Shown: piece by piece, positions 37,331 to 45,566 of the stretch | Position numbering within the stretch: the first letter of the stretch is position 1 | How the letters are laid out: every line of letters starts with the position of its first letter | Origin: Actinomyces provencensis | Lineage (GTDB): Bacteria > Actinomycetota > Actinomycetes > Actinomycetales > Actinomycetaceae | Assembly (NCBI RefSeq): GCF_900155435.1 | Contig: NZ_LT700212.1 | Coordinates: 2,866,602-2,930,601 of the forward strand | DNA length: 64,000 nt | Direction of reading: 5' to 3' | Position numbers and translations under genes: made by a program | The notes under the pieces: generated by a model | What the model was told of the DNA's origin: nothing | The model's input: only the letters and a program-made list of their open reading frames with translations | Databases searched by the model: none

Positions 37331-37672
37331 ATGGACGACACACGGACCGCAGCAATCGGTCGGAGCCTGTGCGGGGTCACTTGCGAGTGCACCGCTCCCG
37401 GGCACGAGCTGCACGCCATTCGGGCGTGCGCTGCCGCCGCGATGCCGAGCCGTTGGGTGGACGCCCTCGTCCGTTCCGTGCACGAGGACGGATCCCTCGA
37501 GGTCGTCGAGGCGTTCACCGGGCTGTCGCACCGCCTGTGGAACCACGCCGACCTGACGGAGGCCGTCCGACCGGGCGAACCCGTGGCCCTGCAGGAGGCC
37601 TACGGGGTGCTCGCCCTACCGGGTCGACTGGTCAGTGTCCGGTCCCTCGACGCTGCCGGTGAGGCCGCGTAG
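37331..37672 (+). CDS. Small hypothetical protein, probably leaderless
   Basis: A 113-residue protein I do not recognise. The N-terminal third is cysteine-bearing (CGVTCECTAPGHELHAIRAC), the rest acidic with short beta-like stretches (SLEVVEAFTGLSHRLWNH, GVLALPGRLVSVRSL). No signal peptide or membrane helix. ATG 37331 is chosen because the promoter above places transcription start there; the frame is open upstream across the 39-bp repeats but is unlikely to be coding. The cysteines could bind a metal, which would fit the copper-storage-like neighbour, but this is speculation. Confidence 0.6.
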   Translation: MDDTRTAAIGRSLCGVTCECTAPGHELHAIRACAAAAMPSRWVDALVRSVHEDGSLEVVEAFTGLSHRLWNHADLTEAVRPGEPVALQEAYGVLALPGRLVSVRSLDAAGEAA

Positions 37673-37710
37673 TCGAGAAGGACCGTGACACCCGGGGTCC
37701 CCACCCCGGG

Positions 37711-37740
37711 GTGCCCCGTCTCCCTGCCGGGACGGGGCAC
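37711..37740. terminator. Hairpin terminator between convergent genes
   Basis: GTGCCCCGTC and GACGGGGCAC form a 10-bp stem around a 10-base loop, 38 bases after the small gene's stop and 38 bases before the stop of the convergent Met/Cys-rich gene. It probably serves both. Confidence 0.65.
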
Positions 37741-37778
37741 ACATCATTCACGGGGACGGGTGGCCTGTGACCCCAGGG

Positions 37779-38201
37779 TCACTTGGCCATCATCATCGTC
37801 ATCGAGCCCATCATGGACTCGCAGGCCTTCGCACAGTCCATGCAGACCTGGGCGCAGGCCTTCATGTGCTCCATGTCGTCGTGCTTCATGCACTCCTCCG
37901 CGCAGGCGCGCGCCATCATCATGCAGGCCTCGAGCATCTTCATCATGACCATGGAGTCCATACCGCTGGGACGCATCATCATGCGCATCGTGGCGTGGCA
38001 CATGTCAGCGGTGTTCATGCACATGGCCATGCACTTCGCCATGTCCTCCATACCGGAGGAGGCGCACATGTCCGCACACATCGTGCAGGACTGCTCGCAG
38101 GCCGTACACGACTCCATGCACTGCTGCATCATCATCATGTCCATGCCGGGCATCTCCTTGTCGAGCATGGCCATCATCGGGGATGACATCATGTCCATCA
38201 T
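37779..38201 (-). CDS. Copper-storage-like four-helix protein (Csp/DUF326), extremely Met-rich
   Basis: A 140-residue protein with 16 cysteines and about 44 methionines (near one third of all residues). Cysteines recur as CxxxC/CxxC in helices (CMESCTACEQSCTMC, CAEEC, CAQVCMDC), the pattern of the Csp family (DUF326-type four-helix bundles), which store Cu(I) on thiolates inside the bundle. Family members are about 110-130 residues and much poorer in Met. Here Met fills the outer and N-terminal positions (MPGMDMMMM), suggesting extra soft-metal binding. No signal peptide, so cytosolic. ATG 38201 follows AGAGGG. Copper is inferred from family; other thiophilic metals are possible. Confidence 0.8.
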   Translation of the reverse strand: MMDMMSSPMMAMLDKEMPGMDMMMMQQCMESCTACEQSCTMCADMCASSGMEDMAKCMAMCMNTADMCHATMRMMMRPSGMDSMVMMKMLEACMMMARACAEECMKHDDMEHMKACAQVCMDCAKACESMMGSMTMMMAK

Positions 38202-38458
38202 TGCCCTCTTCCCTCGGTGACCGTCCGACAGGATCCTGTCGCGATGACCGGCCGCCGTCGCTCCCCATGGTAGGCCGGTGTGGTTCCGATCACCATGGGC
38301 AGTTCTCCCGGCGGTCACCCAATGGTCAGGTGAGCGTGGGCGTCCCCGTGGGTACTGGTGGGCGGAACACCCACGGCAACGGCAACGGCAACAACAGCGG
38401 TGCGGACAGGGCGGCCTCCGGCTGCGGGGTCATCCGTGCGCTGCGAAGCCCCGGAGCC

Positions 38459-38884
38459 TCAGGACTCGGCCGGGGACTCCCCGGCCGCGCCCTCGTGCTC
38501 GGCGACGAATGCCGCACCCGCAAGCGCGGCGTCGCGCGCGTCACCGGTCGCATTGACCAGGGGGAACACGTCGAGCTTGCGCATGGTCTGGGCCATGGGT
38601 GGCCCCATGTGTCCGGTGACCACTGCGCGCACGTCGTGGTCACGGAGGAAACGGACGATGCTCGCGTGGTGGGAGCCCTCCGAACTGGCGGTGTCATGGG
38701 AGACGTCCCACCCGACCTCGATCTCCTCCCAGGACACGATGGTGCCGCGAGCGATCGTGGCCAGGGCGACCGTGTGGGCCCGACCCCAACCGCCCCCGAC
38801 CTGGTTCCCGGTGACGTTGACGGCCACGACGATGGCCTGTTCGGGTGCGGCTGGGTCCTGGTCCTGCTGTGTGTCCTGCTCCAT
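38459..38884 (-). CDS. NifX/NifB-like dinitrogenase-cofactor-binding domain protein
   Basis: A 141-residue single-domain protein of the NifB/NifX/VnfX-like fold (PF02579). Recognisable features are AIVVAVNVTGNQVGGGWGRAHTVALATI at the start (about residues 16-43), a central IVRFLRDHDVRAVVTGHMGPPMAQTM and KLDVFPLVNATGDARDA near the end. The family binds iron-sulphur or molybdenum-iron clusters; outside nitrogen fixers its role is unknown. ATG 38884 follows AAAGGA. The first 14 residues are Gln/Asp-rich and the tail is Ala/Glu-rich. It is upstream of the Met/Cys-rich gene on the same strand, 257 bases apart, so they may be one metal-homeostasis unit. Confidence 0.78.
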   Translation of the reverse strand: MEQDTQQDQDPAAPEQAIVVAVNVTGNQVGGGWGRAHTVALATIARGTIVSWEEIEVGWDVSHDTASSEGSHHASIVRFLRDHDVRAVVTGHMGPPMAQTMRKLDVFPLVNATGDARDAALAGAAFVAEHEGAAGESPAES

Positions 38885-38918
38885 GCCCCCATCCTTTCCT
38901 TCTTCCGGGTTCCCTGCC

Positions 38919-38948
38919 AAGTGCAAGTGCAAGTGCAAGTGCAAGTGC
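38919..38948. repeat. Hexanucleotide microsatellite (AAGTGC x5)
   Basis: AAGTGC is repeated five times without interruption and once more at 38954-38959, starting 35 bases upstream of the NifX-like ATG. It lies in the promoter zone between divergent genes, where copy-number change could alter promoter spacing. Confidence 0.85.
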
Positions 38949-39185
38949 GGTGCAAGTGCAGGCGATGGCGCTGGGGGTGGTGCGGACACAGGTGTGGTCG
39001 CTGGCGCAGGTGCGGTGCAGGTCCGGGCGCCGTCACAGATGCAGATGTGGGTGCAGGTCCAGACGCGGGAAGGACGTGTACGGCCTCAAGGCTTCCTGAC
39101 CTCGGCAACAGTGCGGTCACAGGCTCCGGACAGCGGGACGGACCACCTTGGGTGCATCGAGGCACGGAGGAGAGGAGCAGGAACG

Positions 39186-39740
39186 ATGACCGGGACGTCT
39201 GCACACGAGGGGAACGTCGGGAAATGCTCCGGCACGGATGGGGCCGCAGCGGGCGTGCCGCGATGGCACGCGGTCACCGTGGATGTCTTCGCCGAGGATG
39301 CACTCGGTGGGGATGCGCTGGCCCGGGATGCGCTGGCCCTGGACGCCCTGAACCCACACGCCTCGGCACCGGGCACGCCCGCACGGGGCATCCAGGCACC
39401 GGGTACGCCCACACAGGGGATCTCGGCGGCGGCCCCGGGGCGCGCGACGCTGGCTGGCGCGGTCCCCACCGAGAGCACCGGTGCCCGACACCCACGGCGT
39501 ACGGGAGTGCGCCGTCGCTGGCGGGCGCTCAGGTTGGGGCTGGGCTGGGCGGTGCTCGTGGCCATCGGCGGGGCGACGATGCTGCCCGCCGCGGACGCCC
39601 TCGCCTCCGGAGTCGACCGGCCCCCTTACATCGTCCAGCAGGTCGTCGCTGCCAGCCCCACAGCGACCAGCCAGGGTGAGGGGACCCCCTCTGTGCCAAC
39701 CTTGAGTAAGACACCCGGACAGTCCGGATCGGTGTCGTAG
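39186..39740 (+). CDS. Hypothetical low-complexity membrane protein, 3' end replaced by IS3
   Basis: A 184-residue protein. The first 100 residues are repetitive and polar ([13 protein letters not shown], then repeated APGTPARGI / APGTPTQGI units), followed by a basic stretch [10 protein letters not shown] and one hydrophobic helix [17 protein letters not shown] (about 120-140). A strong GGAGGAGAGGAG precedes ATG 39186. If the IS3 left end is at 39692 as proposed, the final ~16 residues (from about SVPTLSK) are read from the element, so the native C-terminus is lost. I know no homologue. It could be a membrane-anchored scaffold or simply a decaying gene. Confidence 0.5.
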   Translation: MTGTSAHEGNVGKCSGTDGAAAGVPRWHAVTVDVFAEDALGGDALARDALALDALNPHASAPGTPARGIQAPGTPTQGISAAAPGRATLAGAVPTESTGARHPRRTGVRRRWRALRLGLGWAVLVAIGGATMLPAADALASGVDRPPYIVQQVVAASPTATSQGEGTPSVPTLSKTPGQSGSVS

Positions 39741-39763
39741 AGGGCGGGGAGGAGTTCCCCAGG

Positions 39764-40198
39764 ATGAGTACGACGATGACGGCGCCCGCTGGGGCGGGGC
39801 AGGCTGTAGGCATGGAAGACGTCCCGGATCCGCAGGTGCCGGCGAGGGCACAGCGGCGGACCTACACGGCGAGGTACAAGGCGAAGGTCCTGGCCGAGTA
39901 CGAGGCGTGCGATCGGGAGGGCAAGGGGGCGCTGCTGCGCCGGGAGGGGCTGTACACCTCGCTGATCAGCTCGTGGCGTGACCAGCGCGACCGCGGCGCC
40001 TTGGAGGCGCTGGGGCGCTCGTCGGGCGCCGCGCCGGCCACTGCTGCCGAGAAGGAGGCGGCCCGGCTGCGCAGGGAGAACGAGCGGCTGACCGGCGAGC
40101 TGGACACGGCCCGGAAGGTCATCGAGATCCAGGGAAAACTCTCGGCTCTGTTGGACCAGTTCTCGACCGACAGCGCGAAGAAGACCGACGAGCGATGA
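39764..40198 (+). CDS. IS3-family OrfA (transposase helix-turn-helix subunit)
   Basis: A 144-residue OrfA. A helix-turn-helix region (about 30-90; [19 protein letters not shown] and [18 protein letters not shown]) is followed by a leucine-zipper-like coiled coil ([21 protein letters not shown]) and a basic tail. It provides DNA binding and dimerisation for transposition. Its stop overlaps the OrfB start (ATGA), so OrfB is expressed by coupled reinitiation; the -1 programmed frameshift usual in IS3 elements is not needed here. Confidence 0.88.
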   Translation: MSTTMTAPAGAGQAVGMEDVPDPQVPARAQRRTYTARYKAKVLAEYEACDREGKGALLRREGLYTSLISSWRDQRDRGALEALGRSSGAAPATAAEKEAARLRRENERLTGELDTARKVIEIQGKLSALLDQFSTDSAKKTDER

Positions 40199-41226
40199 TC
40201 GACGAGACGATCACCGAGCTCACACCCCTGATCGGTGTCAAGGCCGCCTGCCGGGCGGTCGGCAGGTCGCGGGCCACGCACTACCGTCACCACCGCAAGA
40301 GCCCGACCCCGCCGAGGCCACCACGACGCGAGCCGGCCCGCCAGCCCCGCGCCCTGAGCGCGGCGGAGGAGGCCCAGGTGCTGACCGTGCTGCGCTCGGC
40401 GCGGTTCGTCGACATGGCCCCGGCCGAGATCTACGCGGTCCTGCTTGACGAGGGCACCTACCTGTGCTCGGTCTCGACGATGTACCGCCTGCTCCGCAAG
40501 CGCGGCGAGGTGCGCGAGCGGCGCCGCCAGGCCACCCACCCGGCCCGGGTCAAGCCCGAGTTGGTCGCTACCGCCCCGAACCGCGTGTGGTCGTGGGACA
40601 TCACCAAGCTGCACGGTCCGGCGAAGTGGACCTACTACTACCTGTACTCCATCATCGACATCTTCTCCCGGTACACCGTGGGCTGGATGGTCGCCACGAG
40701 GGAGGCCGCGCCGCTGGCCGAGCGGCTGCTGGCCGAGACGATCACCAAGCAGGGCATCGACCGCGGCCAGCTGAGCATCCACGCCGACAACGGCTCCTCG
40801 ATGGCCTCCAAGCCGGTCGCGTTCCTCCTGGCCGACCTGGGAGTGACGAAGTCGCACAGCCGCCCCCACGTGTCGAATGACAACCCCTACTCCGAGGCCC
40901 AGTTCAAGACCCTGAAGTACCGCCCGGAGTTTCCCCACCAGTTCGGCTCGATCGAGGACGCCCGCGCGTTCTGCGCCGAGTTCTACCGCTGGTACAACAC
41001 CGAACACCGCCATTCCGGGATCGCGATGCACACCCCGTTCGACGTCCACCACGGCCGCGCCACCACCGTCCAGGACCACCGCTGCCGTGTCCTGACCCGC
41101 GCATACGGCGCCCACCCCGAGCGCTTCGTCCACCACCCGCCCGTCCCGCTGACACTGCCAGAGACGGCGTGGATCAACCAACCCCCCAAGGAGACGACCA
41201 ACTCAACGATCCAGCACATTCACTGA
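40195..41226 (+). CDS. IS3-family OrfB transposase (DDE integrase core)
   Basis: A 343-residue DDE transposase with a HTH_21-like N-terminus and an integrase core (about 125-290). The catalytic triad is visible: Asp in VWSWDITKL, Asp in HADNGSS, Glu in [13 protein letters not shown], followed by the usual [15 protein letters not shown]. It looks intact, so the element could still move. Confidence 0.92.
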   Translation: MIDETITELTPLIGVKAACRAVGRSRATHYRHHRKSPTPPRPPRREPARQPRALSAAEEAQVLTVLRSARFVDMAPAEIYAVLLDEGTYLCSVSTMYRLLRKRGEVRERRRQATHPARVKPELVATAPNRVWSWDITKLHGPAKWTYYYLYSIIDIFSRYTVGWMVATREAAPLAERLLAETITKQGIDRGQLSIHADNGSSMASKPVAFLLADLGVTKSHSRPHVSNDNPYSEAQFKTLKYRPEFPHQFGSIEDARAFCAEFYRWYNTEHRHSGIAMHTPFDVHHGRATTVQDHRCRVLTRAYGAHPERFVHHPPVPLTLPETAWINQPPKETTNSTIQHIH

Positions 41227-41242
41227 CCCACCCAGGTTGACA

Positions 41243-41631
41243 GGTTCCGACCCGGAGGGACTGAGCTCCAGGACCCTGCCCTCCGGGAGCCGGGGCAGGG
41301 TCCGGGCAGGGTCCGCGCCCGTCCCCCCGTGACACCCCGACATGGAGCGTCCGTCACCCCGCGGGCATGCTGACATCAGGGCCCGGAGCCATTCGTCTTC
41401 CCAGCGCTCCGGCACCACAGGTCCCGCAGTGGAGAGCTCCAGGATCGGCGTGTCCGCCCTCGTCGGCGGGCCCCCACCTGGCGGTGGGACGGCGCGCGGC
41501 GTCTGCGGCGTGGTGCTGGACAGCGTGCGCTGATCACGATGAACCACCATCTCGGTCCTCCTCGACCTGAAGCCGAGCGATCCCAGCGACCGCCCCGGTC
41601 AGATCAAGCGAACCCCGACTCCAGAGCCAAT
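41243..41631. other. Non-coding stretch between the IS3 and ISL3 elements
   Basis: No reading frame here looks coding. A hairpin of GGACCCTGCCC (41271-41281) with GGGCAGGGTCC (41293-41303) plus a further copy of the right arm at 41304-41314 stands just outside the IS3 end. Confidence 0.5.
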
Positions 41632-41745
41632 GGTTATGTTGACCGGCTCAACCATTCACCCCCGCCCCGCCTGGGCGCTCACCGAGCCGGTCAACATAAC
41701 CCCGAGGTCGACATACCATCGCTTATGCGGAATTCCGCATAAGCG
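41632..41745. repeat. 18-bp inverted repeat plus 26-bp perfect palindrome at the truncated ISL3 end
   Basis: GGTTATGTTGACCGGCTC (41632-41649) is exactly complementary to 41684-41701 across 34 bases. Next to it, 41720-41745 is a perfect 26-bp palindrome centred on GGAATTCC, with arms CGCTTATGCGGAA. The palindrome begins exactly where the ISL3 transposase loses its conserved C-terminus (after NLTHYGA). It looks like the end or excision scar of a second element that cut into the ISL3 copy. Confidence 0.75.
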
Positions 41746-42995
41746 CCGTAGTGCGTGAGGTTCCGGAAGCCGAGGGCGGAACCGCGCAGGTGCTCGAGCC
41801 GGCCGTTGATCGCCTCCGTTGGGCCGTTGCTGGTGCCGGGTCGGTCGAAGTAGGCCAGTACGTCGTCGGCTCGCTTCTTCAGTGTTCGCCCCAGCGTGAT
41901 GACCTCGGTGAGCGCCTTCGGGACGCCGTTGCTGACAGAGTCGATCACCGCCCGCATCATCTCCTTCGCCTTGTTCTTGTCGGGTTCGCGGTAGGCGGCG
42001 ACGATGCGCTGGTAGATGCCCCAGGTCGCTTCGACCTCGACGTGCTCCTCGGCGGCGAACACCGCGTCGAGCCGCGCGGTCTGTTTCTTGGTGAGGAAGC
42101 TCGCGCCGGTGTGGAGGGTGCGGCGGACCCCGTAGAGCGGGTCGCCGGCGTGACCGCGGTGCCCGTGGATGGCTTGTTGGACCCGACGGCGGCACACGTC
42201 CAGTGCCTCGCCCGCGAGCCTGGTGACGTGGAAGGGATCTAGCACGGTCACCACGTCGGGCAACTCCTCGACCGCGGCGGTCTTGAACCCGGTGAAGCCG
42301 TCCATCGCGACCACCTCCACGCCGTCGCGCCACTCCTGCGGGCGGTCGGCCAGCCAGGTCTTGAACGCCTGCTTGGAGCGGCCCTCGACCATGTCGAGCA
42401 GCCGTGCCGGGCCGGTGCCATCTCGCACTGGGGTGAGGTCGATGATCACGGTGACGTACCTGTCGCCGCGACGGGTGTGCCTCCACACGTGCTCATCGAC
42501 CCCGACGACCTTCACCCCCTCGAAGCGGTGCTCCTCGTCGATCAGCACCCGCTTGCCCTCGGCCAGAACGGCGTCGTTGGCGGTGTCCCAGGCCACCCCG
42601 AGCCCCTCGGCGACCCGAGCCACGCTCAGGTGCTGGACCACGATCCCTTCCAGCGCCCACCGCAGAGCGCGCCGAGACAACTTGGCCCGCGGTTCGGCCG
42701 CCGCGCTGGTGTCTTGGCGCCACACGCGGGTGCAGCCGGTGCACCGGTACCGACGGACCGTCACGACCAAGGTCGTCCGCCGCCAGCCCTGCGGGGCGTA
42801 GGCGAGCTCGCGCGTGACCGAGTCGCGCGGGCTGCCTTCACAGCCGCAGCCGCGGCACCAGCGGTCGTCGTCGACGACCCGGCACGCGAGAACGGCACGG
42901 TCGGGCTCGATCCGTTGCCCGGTGACGACGAGCCCGAGGTCGTCGAGCCGACAGAACTTGGTCAGGTCGGGGCAAGCGAAGGTAGCGTCAGACAA
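41691..42995 (-). CDS. ISL3-family transposase, copy A (X type, C-terminus replaced)
   Basis: A 434-residue ISL3 transposase. The N-terminal zinc ribbon has WCRGCGCEG and YRCTGCTRVW cysteine pairs, then an HTH and the DDE domain (VVGVDEHVW, MDGFTGFK, and DRPGTSNGPTEAINGRLEHLRG near 385-410 with the catalytic Glu). The last dozen residues (AEFRISDGMSTSGLC) are read from the palindrome and inverted repeat, not from ISL3, so the natural tail is lost. It may retain activity, as the catalytic region is complete. It is the only copy in the array with an X-type C-terminus. Confidence 0.88.
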   Translation of the reverse strand: MSDATFACPDLTKFCRLDDLGLVVTGQRIEPDRAVLACRVVDDDRWCRGCGCEGSPRDSVTRELAYAPQGWRRTTLVVTVRRYRCTGCTRVWRQDTSAAAEPRAKLSRRALRWALEGIVVQHLSVARVAEGLGVAWDTANDAVLAEGKRVLIDEEHRFEGVKVVGVDEHVWRHTRRGDRYVTVIIDLTPVRDGTGPARLLDMVEGRSKQAFKTWLADRPQEWRDGVEVVAMDGFTGFKTAAVEELPDVVTVLDPFHVTRLAGEALDVCRRRVQQAIHGHRGHAGDPLYGVRRTLHTGASFLTKKQTARLDAVFAAEEHVEVEATWGIYQRIVAAYREPDKNKAKEMMRAVIDSVSNGVPKALTEVITLGRTLKKRADDVLAYFDRPGTSNGPTEAINGRLEHLRGSALGFRNLTHYGAYAEFRISDGMSTSGLC

Positions 42996-43104
42996 GTCGA
43001 GGTCTTCCAGATGGGTGGCGTAGGAACCCCCATCATCGGGAGACCTCGACCCCTACCCGGACCCCGACGCGCCGAACACGACCACCAACGAGGTCACTCC
43101 CCCG

Positions 43105-44226
43105 CTACACCCCCAATTGTGAGGAGCCGGTGATCTCGACCAGGGCCTTGGGCACGCCGGCGCTGAGGTCGTCGATCAACTTGGCCATCAGCTCACGGCC
43201 ACGGCTTCGGTCCTCGTGCCGGTAGGCAGCGATCATCCTCTGGTAGACGCCCCAGGTGACCTCGACCTCGACGTGGTTGTCGTCGGCGAACAAGGACCTG
43301 AGTCGGGTTGCCTGCTTGTCTATGAGCAGGTCGGCGCCGGTGCACAGCGTGCGTCGCGCCGAGTAGAGCGGGTCGCCCTTCATCCCGCGGTGCCCGTGGA
43401 TGGCTTGTTGGACCCGACGGCGGCACACGTCCAGTGCCTCGCCCGCGAGCCTGGTGACGTGGAAGGGATCTAGCACGGTCACCACGTCGGGCAACTCCTC
43501 GACCGCGGCGGTCTTGAACCCGGTGAAGCCGTCCATCGCGACCACCTCCACGCCGTCGCGCCACTCCTGCGGGCGGTCGGCCAGCCAGGTCTTGAACGCC
43601 TGCTTGGAGCGGCCCTCGACCATGTCGAGCAGCCGTGCCGGGCCGGTGCCATCTCGCACTGGGGTGAGGTCGATGATCACGGTGACGTACCTGTCGCCGC
43701 GACGGGTGTGCCTCCACACGTGCTCATCGACCCCGACGACCTTCACCCCCTCGAAGCGGTGCTCCTCGTCGATCAGCACCCGCTTGCCCTCGGCCAGAAC
43801 GGCGTCGTTGGCGGTGTCCCAGGCCACCCCGAGCCCCTCGGCGACCCGAGCCACGCTCAGGTGCTGGACCACGATCCCTTCCAGCGCCCACCGCAGAGCG
43901 CGCCGAGACAACTTGGCCCGCGGTTCGGCCGCCGCGCTGGTGTCTTGGCGCCACACGCGGGTGCAGCCGGTGCACCGGTACCGACGGACCGTCACGACCA
44001 AGGTCGTCCGCCGCCAGCCCTGCGGGGCGTAGGCGAGCTCGCGCGTGACCGAGTCGCGCGGGCTGCCTTCACAGCCGCAGCCGCGGCACCAGCGGTCGTC
44101 GTCGACGACCCGGCACGCGAGAACGGCACGGTCGGGCTCGATCCGTTGCCCGGTGACGACGAGCCCGAGGTCGTCGAGCCGACAGAACTTGGTCAGGTCG
44201 GGGCAAGCGAAGGTAGCGTCAGACAA
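43105..44226 (-). pseudogene. ISL3 transposase copy B (X N-terminus, broken Y C-terminus)
   Basis: A 373-residue chimera: N-terminus as copy A (MSDATFACPDLTKF), shared centre, then a Y-type segment (MKGDPLYSARRTLCTGADLL) that breaks off at VPKALVEI. The last eight residues TGSSQLGV are read from the inverted terminal repeat of the neighbouring X element. The catalytic Glu region (TSNGPTEAINGRLEHLRG in copy A) is missing, so it is inactive. Residue for residue the same as copy C. Confidence 0.88.
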
Positions 44227-44335
44227 GTCGAGGTCTTCCAGATGGGTGGCGTAGGAACCCCCATCATCGGGAGACCTCGACCCCTACCCGGACCCCGACG
44301 CGCCGAACACGACCACCAACGAGGTCACTCCCCCG

Positions 44336-45457
44336 CTACACCCCCAATTGTGAGGAGCCGGTGATCTCGACCAGGGCCTTGGGCACGCCGGCGCTGAGGT
44401 CGTCGATCAACTTGGCCATCAGCTCACGGCCACGGCTTCGGTCCTCGTGCCGGTAGGCAGCGATCATCCTCTGGTAGACGCCCCAGGTGACCTCGACCTC
44501 GACGTGGTTGTCGTCGGCGAACAAGGACCTGAGTCGGGTTGCCTGCTTGTCTATGAGCAGGTCGGCGCCGGTGCACAGCGTGCGTCGCGCCGAGTAGAGC
44601 GGGTCGCCCTTCATCCCGCGGTGCCCGTGGATGGCTTGTTGGACCCGACGGCGGCACACGTCCAGTGCCTCGCCCGCGAGCCTGGTGACGTGGAAGGGAT
44701 CTAGCACGGTCACCACGTCGGGCAACTCCTCGACCGCGGCGGTCTTGAACCCGGTGAAGCCGTCCATCGCGACCACCTCCACGCCGTCGCGCCACTCCTG
44801 CGGGCGGTCGGCCAGCCAGGTCTTGAACGCCTGCTTGGAGCGGCCCTCGACCATGTCGAGCAGCCGTGCCGGGCCGGTGCCATCTCGCACTGGGGTGAGG
44901 TCGATGATCACGGTGACGTACCTGTCGCCGCGACGGGTGTGCCTCCACACGTGCTCATCGACCCCGACGACCTTCACCCCCTCGAAGCGGTGCTCCTCGT
45001 CGATCAGCACCCGCTTGCCCTCGGCCAGAACGGCGTCGTTGGCGGTGTCCCAGGCCACCCCGAGCCCCTCGGCGACCCGAGCCACGCTCAGGTGCTGGAC
45101 CACGATCCCTTCCAGCGCCCACCGCAGAGCGCGCCGAGACAACTTGGCCCGCGGTTCGGCCGCCGCGCTGGTGTCTTGGCGCCACACGCGGGTGCAGCCG
45201 GTGCACCGGTACCGACGGACCGTCACGACCAAGGTCGTCCGCCGCCAGCCCTGCGGGGCGTAGGCGAGCTCGCGCGTGACCGAGTCGCGCGGGCTGCCTT
45301 CACAGCCGCAGCCGCGGCACCAGCGGTCGTCGTCGACGACCCGGCACGCGAGAACGGCACGGTCGGGCTCGATCCGTTGCCCGGTGACGACGAGCCCGAG
45401 GTCGTCGAGCCGACAGAACTTGGTCAGGTCGGGGCAAGCGAAGGTAGCGTCAGACAA
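44336..45457 (-). pseudogene. ISL3 transposase copy C, identical to copy B
   Basis: The 373-residue protein and its 110-base flanks repeat copy B at a shift of exactly 1231 bases. It lacks the same C-terminal catalytic part and ends in the same X-terminus-encoded tail. The perfect identity means the duplication is recent, or that the copies are kept identical by recombination. Confidence 0.88.
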
Positions 45458-45566
45458 GTCGAGGTCTTCCAGATGGGTGGCGTAGGAACCCCCATCATCG
45501 GGAGACCTCGACCCCTACCCGGACCCCGACGCGCCGAACACGACCACCAACGAGGTCACTCCCCCG

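Larger units (their letters stand above)
39692..41242 (+). mobile_element. IS3-family insertion sequence
   Basis: An orfA/orfB pair flanked by imperfect terminal inverted repeats: left TGTGCCAACCTTGAGTAAG, right (reverse complement) TGTCAACCTGGGTGGGTCA, about 15 matching positions with two gaps. Length about 1550 bp, normal for IS3. The ends were picked by eye, and no clear 3-5 bp target duplication is visible, so boundaries may move by some bases. Confidence 0.6.

Noticed and set aside
35255-37546. 763-codon open frame antisense to the GH38 gene
   Set aside because: It mirrors GC-rich codon structure of the sense gene and shows no domain; the sense strand has all catalytic motifs.
37783-38220. 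145-codon open frame antisense to the copper-storage-like gene
   Set aside because: It is the complement of Met/Cys codons (ATG read as CAT/ATC-type codons); the other strand has a ribosome-binding site and family pattern.
38264-38299. CCCATGGT...ACCATGGG inverted pair upstream of the copper-storage-like gene as a CsoR operator
   Set aside because: The arms do not match known CsoR or CueR-type sites, and an 8-bp pair is weak evidence at this length.
40190-40200. Programmed -1 frameshift between IS3 OrfA and OrfB
   Set aside because: OrfB has its own ATG overlapping the OrfA stop (ATGA), so no frameshift is needed.
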